From Enteractinococcus fodinae (GTDB taxonomy: Bacteria; Actinomycetota; Actinomycetes; Actinomycetales; Micrococcaceae): a DNA stretch of 64,000 bases. Both the position numbers and the translations under genes were made by a program. The DNA is taken from contig NZ_JAVDYJ010000001.1 in the NCBI RefSeq assembly GCF_031458395.1, positions 1,984,001-2,048,000 of the forward strand, in the 5' to 3' direction. Positions 7,202 through 13,665 of the stretch are shown piece after piece (position 1 is the stretch's first letter; every line of letters starts with the position of its first letter). The notes under the pieces were generated by a model that did no database searches, was not told where the DNA came from, and worked only from the letters and a program-made list of their open reading frames with translations.

Positions 7202-9424
7202 ATGGTTGCACGCGACCACCACGGACACCACCCCAACGGCCATACGGCTCACGACCAGCCCCGGTCTGCTGAGGCCACCGGCACCGACCCGGATCATCAC
7301 GCAGCCCACGACGGCGCCATGGGTCACGATGCTCATGAACACCATGAACATGCCTCGGGCGGGCACGGCCAGGAAGGCCAGCACCATGCCGGCCACGAAG
7401 CCCACGGCGGGCATGCCGGTCACGGGGATCATGTCGGGCAGTTCCGGCGATTGTTTTGGATCATGCTGGTCCTGGGCATCCCAGTTGTGGCGTTCAATCC
7501 GATGTTCGCCCACCTGCTGGGCTATGAGCTCCCCGATGCCGCCTGGGTGTGGTGGGTGTCGCCAATTCTGGGCACGATCATCTATGTCTGGGGCGGGCAA
7601 CCGTTTTTGACCGGGGCTGTCTCCGAGCTCCGGACCCGACAACCGGGCATGATGCTGCTCATCGGGTTAGCCATTACGGTGGCCTTTCTTGCCTCCTGGG
7701 GCGCGACCTTAGGCATCTTGGATCACGAGCTGAACTTCTGGTGGGAACTGGCCCTGTTGGTGGTCATTATGTTGTTAGGCCACTGGATTGAGATGCGATC
7801 CCTGGCCCAGACCACCTCCGCTCTGGACTCCCTGGCGGCCTTGCTGCCGGATGAAGCCGAGAAGATCGACGGCGACGAGGTCGTCACCGTCGATCCGGCT
7901 GAGCTGGTCGTGGGGGATGTGGTCATTGTGCGGCCTGGGGCTGCGGTCCCGGCTGATGGCCAGATCGTGGATGGTAGCGCCTCCATGGATGAATCCATGG
8001 TCACCGGGGAATCCAAAACCGTCCGACGCGGGCTGGGCGATCCCGTGGTGGCCGGCACCGTGGCCACCGATTCCGGGCTGCGGGTCGAAGTCACCGCTAT
8101 CGGCGATGACACCGCCCTGGCGGGGATCCAGAAACTCGTCGCCGATGCCCAAGCCTCCTCGTCCAAAGCTCAGCGGATTGCTGATACCGCGGCGGGTTGG
8201 TTGTTCTGGTTCGCCTTGGGCGCGGCACTGATCACTGCCATCATCTGGGGGCTGCTTGGGATACCTGAGATGGCGGTGGTGCGCACGATCACCGTGCTAG
8301 TCATCGCCTGCCCCCACGCACTAGGTTTAGCGATTCCTTTGGTGGTGTCGATTGCCACCGAACGCGCCGCCCGTGGCGGGGTGTTGATCAAAGACCGCCT
8401 GGCGCTAGAGTCCATGCGCACCGTGGATGCGGTGCTGTTCGATAAAACCGGCACCCTGACCAAAGGTGAGCCCACCGTCACCGGGATCCACCCGGTCGGG
8501 GACCACACCGAAGATGACATCTTGGCGTTGGCGGCGGCGGCCGAAACCGACAGCGAGCACCCCTTAGCTCATGCCATTGTCGGCGCTGCTCGCACCCGCG
8601 AACTCAACGTTCCCAGGGCCACCGACTTCTCTTCTTCGCCGGCCGTTGGGGTCAAAGCCACCGTCAAGGACACCGTCATCGAAGTCGGCGGCCCCTACCT
8701 GTTAGACCGGCATGGCCAAGCAGAATTACCCATCGCCCGGCAATGGCGCGACGAAGGCGCCATCATTCTCCATGTGCTAGCTGATCGACAGGTCATCGGC
8801 GCGCTGCGCTTAGCCGATGAAATCCGGCCCGAATCCCGTGACACCGTGGATGCCTTGCATGCCCACGGGGTCCAGGTGGTGATGATCACCGGAGATGCCC
8901 AGGCCGTGGCCGAGACCGTGGCCCACGAGTTAGGCATTGATCGGGTCTTTGCCGGGGTCCGGCCCGAAGATAAGGCCGCCAAGGTTGCTGAACTGCAAGC
9001 CGAGGGCCGCAAAGTGGCCATGGTGGGTGATGGCGTCAACGACGCCCCGGCCCTAGCCCAGGCCGATGTTGGGATCGCCATTGGTGCTGGCACCGATGTG
9101 GCCATCGGCTCAGCCGGGGTGATCCTGGCCTCCTCGGATCCACGCTCGGTACTGTCGGTCTTTGAGCTGTCGCACGCCAGCTACCGGAAAATGAAACAGA
9201 ACCTCTGGTGGGCTGCCGGATACAATATCGCGGCCGTCCCCCTGGCCGCCGGGGTGCTGGCCCCCATCGGGTTTGTGCTCCCCATGAGCGTGGGGGCGAT
9301 CCTGATGTCGGCCTCCACCGTGGTGGTAGCACTCAATGCCCAGCTGCTGCGCCGCTTGGACCTCACCCCCAAAGCAAGCACCACCAAAGCTCTGGCCCGG
9401 GCACCCGAAACCGTGGACGCCTAA
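7202..9424 (+). CDS. copB: Copper-translocating P1B-type ATPase, CPH (CopB-like) subgroup
   Basis: A 740-residue heavy-metal P-type ATPase. The first 80 residues are His/Gly-rich (HHGHH, HDAHEHHEH, HGGHAGHGDH) and replace the usual CxxC HMA domain. Later come the actuator loop MVTGES, the membrane metal site CPH (370-372) in place of CPC, the phosphorylated Asp of DKTGTLTKGEP (D414), the SEHP motif of P1B pumps, and GDGVNDAPALAQADVGIAIG in the hinge. CPH plus a His-rich tail defines the P1B-3 (CopB) group, reported for Cu(II)/Cu(I) efflux. The start is the ATG at 7202 behind AAAGGA; an in-frame extension to 7136 has no ribosome site. It lies between copZ and csoR, so copper control is near certain. 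Confidence 0.93.
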   Translation: MVARDHHGHHPNGHTAHDQPRSAEATGTDPDHHAAHDGAMGHDAHEHHEHASGGHGQEGQHHAGHEAHGGHAGHGDHVGQFRRLFWIMLVLGIPVVAFNPMFAHLLGYELPDAAWVWWVSPILGTIIYVWGGQPFLTGAVSELRTRQPGMMLLIGLAITVAFLASWGATLGILDHELNFWWELALLVVIMLLGHWIEMRSLAQTTSALDSLAALLPDEAEKIDGDEVVTVDPAELVVGDVVIVRPGAAVPADGQIVDGSASMDESMVTGESKTVRRGLGDPVVAGTVATDSGLRVEVTAIGDDTALAGIQKLVADAQASSSKAQRIADTAAGWLFWFALGAALITAIIWGLLGIPEMAVVRTITVLVIACPHALGLAIPLVVSIATERAARGGVLIKDRLALESMRTVDAVLFDKTGTLTKGEPTVTGIHPVGDHTEDDILALAAAAETDSEHPLAHAIVGAARTRELNVPRATDFSSSPAVGVKATVKDTVIEVGGPYLLDRHGQAELPIARQWRDEGAIILHVLADRQVIGALRLADEIRPESRDTVDALHAHGVQVVMITGDAQAVAETVAHELGIDRVFAGVRPEDKAAKVAELQAEGRKVAMVGDGVNDAPALAQADVGIAIGAGTDVAIGSAGVILASSDPRSVLSVFELSHASYRKMKQNLWWAAGYNIAAVPLAAGVLAPIGFVLPMSVGAILMSASTVVVALNAQLLRRLDLTPKASTTKALARAPETVDA

Positions 9425-9471
9425 GATCAGACACTGTTATGACAACACCGGTGCACGAAGAAAGTAGATCT

Positions 9472-9783
9472 ATGACCAACACCCCGCATGCCGAATCCGC
9501 TGACCACGGCTATATCAGTGACAAAGACCGCTACCTGGCGCGCTTGAAACGCATTGAAGGCCAAGCCCGCGGCATCCACCGGATGATCGATGACGAGACC
9601 TATTGCATTGATATCCTCACCCAAATCAGTTCTATCACCTCGGCGCTGAACAACGTCGCGCTGAGTTTACTCGATGACCATGTGCGCCACTGCGTCGTCC
9701 GTGCCGCTCAAACCGATGGGCCAGCAGCCGAAGAAAAACTCACCGAAGCCGCCGATGCCATCGCCCGGCTCGTTCGCTCCTAA
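9472..9783 (+). CDS. csoR: CsoR-family copper-sensing repressor
   Basis: A 103-residue all-helical repressor. It shows RLKRIEGQARGIHRM (about 21-35), the Cys of YCIDILTQ, and the His and Cys of DDHVRHC, which together form the Cys-His-Cys Cu(I) site of CsoR. Apo-CsoR holds the cop promoter off; Cu(I) releases it. The ATG at 9472 has AAGAAAG upstream and gives a typical length; an ATG at 9439 is in frame and possible. It is 47 bases after copB and ends the operon at a hairpin. Three operator-like repeats in the cluster are its probable targets. Confidence 0.92.
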   Translation: MTNTPHAESADHGYISDKDRYLARLKRIEGQARGIHRMIDDETYCIDILTQISSITSALNNVALSLLDDHVRHCVVRAAQTDGPAAEEKLTEAADAIARLVRS

Positions 9784-9849
9784 AAACGACCAGGGATCGT
9801 GGGGAACTTTCCTGCCTCCGCTGCCTGGGTGGATCCCAGTCATGGGTAA

Positions 9850-9878
9850 GAGCAGGTCAGCGGCTTGCTGACCTGCTC
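9850..9878 (+). terminator. Hairpin terminator after csoR
   Basis: Perfect 12-base arms (GAGCAGGTCAGC) around a 5-base loop, 67 bases after the csoR stop. Confidence 0.78.
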
Positions 9879-10009
9879 CCAACCTGAGCTGGCCTTGGCA
9901 CCGATCCTCTGGGCGCTGGGTGCACGAAGGTGCGTTCAAAAAAGAAGATCGTGGTCGGCTGGGGAGAAGACATCTGGAGCAAAACAGACACACGCTCATC
10001 ACCCCGATT

Positions 10010-10026
10010 GTACCCTTAGGGGGTAT
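10010..10026. promoter_or_regulatory. CsoR-like operator upstream of the DUF305 gene
   Basis: GTACCCTTAGGGGGTAT is an inverted repeat (TACCC/GGGTA) very like the site at 6802. As there, it is followed after two bases by CCTATCGT, whose TATCGT (10030-10035) could be the -10 box. It lies 85 bases before the DUF305 start. Confidence 0.68.
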
Positions 10027-10110
10027 GCCTATCGTGGACGCGGGAGCCTGCCCAGTCAGCTGCTCATGACCCACAGCGTCCGACACTTCAGGCATGGGAA
10101 GGTGACATTT

Positions 10111-10743
10111 ATGACAAGGACACCATTGCAGCGCCGCATGCTGAATCTCATGGCGGTTGCCGCCCTGGGGGCCGGTGTGGTCTCATGCGCTGACCAGCCG
10201 CAAGATACCGCGATGACCGATATAGATGGGGTCGCCGTGACCGCCGGGGCGAATCAACCAGAAGAAGTCAACGGCGTGGATCTGCATTTTGTGGCGATGA
10301 TGACCCCACACCATCAACAAGCCGTGGACATGAGTGAGATCATCCTGGCTGCCGACGGCACCAGCAGCGCCACCGATGACCTGGCACAGCGGATTAAAGT
10401 CGGCCAGCAAGAAGAAATCGACCTCATGGTCGGCTGGGCTGATGACTGGGACCAACACGAGCTGATGGCCCATCATGCCCCACACATTGCCAATGGCATG
10501 ATCGCCCCCGAGCAGATGGACCAACTAAAAACCCTGCAAGGTGATCAGGCCGACACCCGGTTTCTGCAATTGATGCATTTCCACCACGAAGGGGCCATTG
10601 CCATGACCCAGGACCAGATCGATAACGGCGGCTACCAGCCCCTAGTCGACCTAGCCCAACAGATGATTGAGATCCAAACTGCTGAGATGCGCGAAATGGA
10701 AGACCTCCTGGAGGCCAAAGGTGAGGGCCTGCTGGCCGATTAA
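10111..10743 (+). CDS. DUF305 family lipoprotein, probable periplasmic copper-binding protein
   Basis: A 210-residue lipoprotein with lipobox VVSC (Cys about 26). The mature part is a DUF305 ferritin-like helical domain with MMTPHHQQAVDMSE, HHAPHIANGM and MHFHHEGAIAMTQ, the duplicated HH-containing motifs of the family (PcoE/CopM-like copper binders and related). Start ATG with GAAGGTGA upstream; a longer frame from 9865 runs through the csoR terminator and is not credible. Its own CsoR-like operator and its neighbours point to extracellular copper sequestration. Confidence 0.88.
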   Translation: MTRTPLQRRMLNLMAVAALGAGVVSCADQPQDTAMTDIDGVAVTAGANQPEEVNGVDLHFVAMMTPHHQQAVDMSEIILAADGTSSATDDLAQRIKVGQQEEIDLMVGWADDWDQHELMAHHAPHIANGMIAPEQMDQLKTLQGDQADTRFLQLMHFHHEGAIAMTQDQIDNGGYQPLVDLAQQMIEIQTAEMREMEDLLEAKGEGLLAD

Positions 10744-10843
10744 CGCCCCGCCCCCACCGTGACGCGCAGCCTTGCAACCCTGGCTACTGCTGAAGTCTTT
10801 AATATCCCCTGGTTGGATGCCCACCGCATAAGGAGTCTCCGGC

Positions 10844-11629
10844 GTGACCACACTGGCCACCGCTATCGTCATGACGAATAATAATGTTTTTGCAGAAATC
10901 GCCCTGGACGGCTCCATGCTGCTGGCGGTGCCGGTGGCCATCCTGGCAGGCCTCGTCTCATTTTTCTCCCCCTGTGTCCTGCCCCTGGTACCAGGGTATC
11001 TGGGCTATGTCACCGGCATGTCAGGGGTGAACCTCGAAAACCAACAACGCGGCCGGATGTTTATTGGCATGAGCCTCTTCGTCCTGGGGTTCACCATCGT
11101 CTTTGTGCTGCTGGGCCTGATGTTTTCCTCAGCCTTCATCTGGCTCCAAGGCGACGGCCAGTGGCTCACCCAAGTACTGGGCCTCGTCGTCATCCTCATG
11201 GGCGTGGTATTCATGGGCGGACTCTCCAAACTCCAACGCGACCATCGCATCACCTACCGACCCCAAGCCGGATTACTGGGCGCCCCCATGCTCGGGGTCA
11301 TCTTCGGCCTGGGCTGGGCTCCCTGTATCGGCCCCACCATCTCAGCAGTGCTGTTATTATCCTCCGCCGGCTCCCCCAGCCCCACCCGCGGCGGCCTCTT
11401 AGCATTTGTCTACTGCCTAGGCCTCGGCCTCCCATTTCTGCTCATCGCCCTCGGATTCAACCGATTTATGGGCACCATGGCCTTCTTCCGTCGACACCAA
11501 CGCCTCATCATGCGTCTCGGGGGCGGCCTACTGATCCTCGTCGGCGTGCTAATGGTCTCAGGCATTTGGAACCTCTGGGTCACAGAACTCCAAACCTGGT
11601 TCGCCAACGAAGTCCGACTCCCCATCTAA
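10844..11629 (+). CDS. ccdA: CcdA/DsbD-type thiol-disulfide transmembrane protein
   Basis: A 261-residue membrane protein with six predicted helices. It has the two conserved redox cysteines, in SFFSPCVLPLVPGYLGYV (about 40-57) and GLGWAPCIGPTISAVL (about 155-170). CcdA passes electrons from cytoplasmic thioredoxin to extracytoplasmic thiol proteins, needed for cytochrome c maturation and sometimes for copper proteins. Start GTG with AGGAG (10831-10835) eight bases upstream. It follows the DUF305 gene by 100 bases and may be read from the same copper-controlled promoter. There are no ResB/ResC genes beside it, which favours a copper-linked role, but this is inference. Confidence 0.88.
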   Translation: MTTLATAIVMTNNNVFAEIALDGSMLLAVPVAILAGLVSFFSPCVLPLVPGYLGYVTGMSGVNLENQQRGRMFIGMSLFVLGFTIVFVLLGLMFSSAFIWLQGDGQWLTQVLGLVVILMGVVFMGGLSKLQRDHRITYRPQAGLLGAPMLGVIFGLGWAPCIGPTISAVLLLSSAGSPSPTRGGLLAFVYCLGLGLPFLLIALGFNRFMGTMAFFRRHQRLIMRLGGGLLILVGVLMVSGIWNLWVTELQTWFANEVRLPI

Positions 11630-11674
11630 ACCTCAACACAACTGCACCTAAACAACATAATGTAGCGGCCCCAC

Positions 11675-11692
11675 GGGTATACCCGCTTTTAC
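11675..11692. repeat. 18-base direct repeat, copy 1
   Basis: GGGTATACCCGCTTTTAC is repeated with one change at 12716-12733. The two copies flank the unrecognised gene at 11766-12551. Each contains the palindrome GGGTATACCC or a near-form of it. Confidence 0.5.
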
Positions 11693-11765
11693 ACCACATC
11701 CTTTAGAGTGCAAGTTAAGACGCAGCGAGAAAAGGCACACCAATGACGCACGAGGCAGGGCACGC

Positions 11766-12551
11766 ATGAATTCAACCGAGGAAGCATACTTTGATCACAT
11801 AATGTCCCGCGAGCCAGATTTAGAGGGGTGGCGTCTCCGGGCACAGAAGCCGGAGCCGCCACAGACCGACAGCGAACTTGCTGACGATGATGCGGTCTTT
11901 CCTTACAGCCCGATTAGCGAGGCAGTACGCATCTCTCTTACTTCAGCAGGAGAGCATCTTCGTCTTGCCATGACCGCCCTAAAAGCGGGGCAGCTCTACC
12001 CTGTGGCGCACTTCACGACCCTGCGCACAGCGTTGCTTGCGGCTTCCCAGGGGGTCTACATTTTAGGACCCAACGAGCCACGTGAACGTCGCTCTCGGGG
12101 TCTGGCGGTCGTCGTAGAGACCTATAAACGGCTCCAACAATATCATCAGGATATGCTGAGCGCCCCAGACGTAACCGAATCTGAAAAGCAGCAGCTTAGC
12201 GACCAGATTGCTTGGGTCGGGCAACGCCTGGGAGCCGCACGTGCGACCGGGGCAGATAAAAATGTGTCGGCAACTGATGTTGTTTCATCTGCTGCAAAAA
12301 TAGTTTATGGAGCGGAACCTGACAAAGAGCATGCAGTAAATCTTTTCTGGCGACACTTGAGTGGTGACGCACACGCACTGTTATGGTCGGTAGGGCTTAG
12401 ATCTACAGTTGCTGCCGCCGAAAAAGGACAGCTACTCGGTTCAGCAACGGCAGGCGGATCGTTCCAAGCTATTGCTCAACCATTCGAGGCTTCATTCCAA
12501 ATCTTGAAGCGGGGCTGGTCACTTTACGATCAACGCAGCGAGACTCCGTAA
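11766..12551 (+). CDS. Protein of unknown function (261 residues)
   Basis: I do not recognise a family. The protein is soluble, without signal or membrane segments, and mainly helical. Notable parts are HFTTLRTALLAASQGVYILG (about 80-99), an Arg-rich stretch PRERRSRG, and FWRHLSGDAHALLWSVGLR near 197-215 with conserved-looking His, Trp and Asp. The start ATG overlaps the TGA of a nine-codon open frame (11743-11769, itself behind AAAGG), so a short leader peptide may couple translation. The gene is flanked by an 18-base direct repeat at 11675 and 12716 and precedes the restriction-modification region, which suggests it is accessory DNA. Confidence 0.65.
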   Translation: MNSTEEAYFDHIMSREPDLEGWRLRAQKPEPPQTDSELADDDAVFPYSPISEAVRISLTSAGEHLRLAMTALKAGQLYPVAHFTTLRTALLAASQGVYILGPNEPRERRSRGLAVVVETYKRLQQYHQDMLSAPDVTESEKQQLSDQIAWVGQRLGAARATGADKNVSATDVVSSAAKIVYGAEPDKEHAVNLFWRHLSGDAHALLWSVGLRSTVAAAEKGQLLGSATAGGSFQAIAQPFEASFQILKRGWSLYDQRSETP

Positions 12552-12864
12552 AAATAGTACAGGTGGATCGATTTACTTATGACGATATGAGTGTCTTTTA
12601 TTGATCTCGGCGTCATCACTCAACTGCGAGGTTGTGCCCAAGGCGTTTACGGGCTGGGAGCTTTTAAATGCTCTCCGGCGTCTCATAGTGTCAGTGTATT
12701 TGGAACTGTACGCAGGGGTGTACCCGCTTTTACGCACGCATCTATCCGCCTTGGTCAGCTCCGGGACTCTAGGTGGTGCATTTGGGTAGCAACAATTAGG
12801 TGACAGGCAGGCCGCCACATGAAGCTGCGAAACACCGCCAAACGAAGTTAACAGTCACACCTCA
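12552..12864. other. Gene-free stretch with the second direct-repeat copy
   Basis: About 310 bases between convergent genes. It holds the second copy of the 18-base repeat (12716-12733). A 62-codon plus-strand frame (12601-12789) reads plausibly in part (GWELLNALRRLIVSVYLEL) but has no ribosome site. I see no recognisable gene or clear terminator. Confidence 0.4.
12716..12733. repeat. 18-base direct repeat, copy 2
   Basis: GGGTGTACCCGCTTTTAC, 17 of 18 bases the same as 11675-11692 and in the same orientation. Similarity fades beyond the next few bases. It could be a trace of an insertion junction or a shared regulatory site. Confidence 0.5.
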
Positions 12865-13641
12865 TCATCCGCCAAGAATGAAGTCATATTCTTGCGGGAA
12901 GTTTTTCGAGGTGACTTTTTGTTCGAACCAGAGCGTATCTTTTAAACGCCCTTCTCCCAATCCGGCTGATATTAATAGCTGGGCATCTTCACTGTTTTTT
13001 GGTCGGGGCACTAGTTGCTCCGTGGGGCCTGGTTCAGCTGTGATAGATGATTCTCGGGAAGTGGCCGTTAGATACATTCCTGCATCGTTCTGAAGTGACC
13101 CAATTTTTGGGGACAAGAAATTAGCTTGTTTACGCGGCATCCAGAACACATCAGCCATCCACAGGGGTTTGCCGTAGGACACCACCAGATCCACATCCCA
13201 CGCATGATTCTTTTTTAGGGGCACTTCCATGATCCCCCCTAGCCTAGAATCATGAATTTCGGGTATTGGTTCGCGATTCAGGGCAACGGGCCGGTAGCGC
13301 GGACGTTGAAGATCCCAGGTCCAGCGCACACGAGCCACATGATAGGCGTTTTCTGCCAAGCGTCGTCCTGGAATTATGATGCCTTTTTTATGGAGTTGGG
13401 GGTTCATAACGTACCCCGCGTCTTGGGCTTGTTTTTCTTTGTGCCGGTCGATTTTGACATGGAATCGGTGGTCTTCAAACGGCCCATTGGGGCCGTGCAC
13501 TGATAAATGAAGGTTAACCTCGGTTGTGCCGATGAAATCAACATAGAAATGTCTGCCCTTTGCCGTGATCCGACACATCGTGCCTAACGGCGCGCCAGCT
13601 GTGTCAGCCAGCCCTAACAGGAGTTCATATCTGTCGCTCAT
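12865..13641 (-). CDS. Unrecognised protein next to the MmeI-like restriction-modification gene
   Basis: A 258-residue soluble protein that I cannot assign. It begins MSDRYELLLGLADTAGAPLG and is rich in His, Lys and Trp in the middle (FHVKIDRHKEKQAQD, HVARVRWTWDLQRPRYRP), with strand-like segments such as MEVPLKKNHAWDVDLVVSYG. No nuclease or helicase motif is evident. The start ATG lies 24 bases after the stop of the restriction-modification gene, so the pair is probably an operon. Its function may be tied to that system, for example as an accessory or immunity factor, or it may be an unrelated passenger. Confidence 0.65.
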   Translation of the reverse strand: MSDRYELLLGLADTAGAPLGTMCRITAKGRHFYVDFIGTTEVNLHLSVHGPNGPFEDHRFHVKIDRHKEKQAQDAGYVMNPQLHKKGIIIPGRRLAENAYHVARVRWTWDLQRPRYRPVALNREPIPEIHDSRLGGIMEVPLKKNHAWDVDLVVSYGKPLWMADVFWMPRKQANFLSPKIGSLQNDAGMYLTATSRESSITAEPGPTEQLVPRPKNSEDAQLLISAGLGEGRLKDTLWFEQKVTSKNFPQEYDFILGG

Positions 13642-13665
13642 GCCCCCATCGTAGGCGCTGAGAAG

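Noticed and set aside
9865-10110. Long N-terminal extension of the DUF305 protein
   Set aside because: The frame crosses the csoR terminator and the operator; the signal peptide starts at 10111 behind a good ribosome site.
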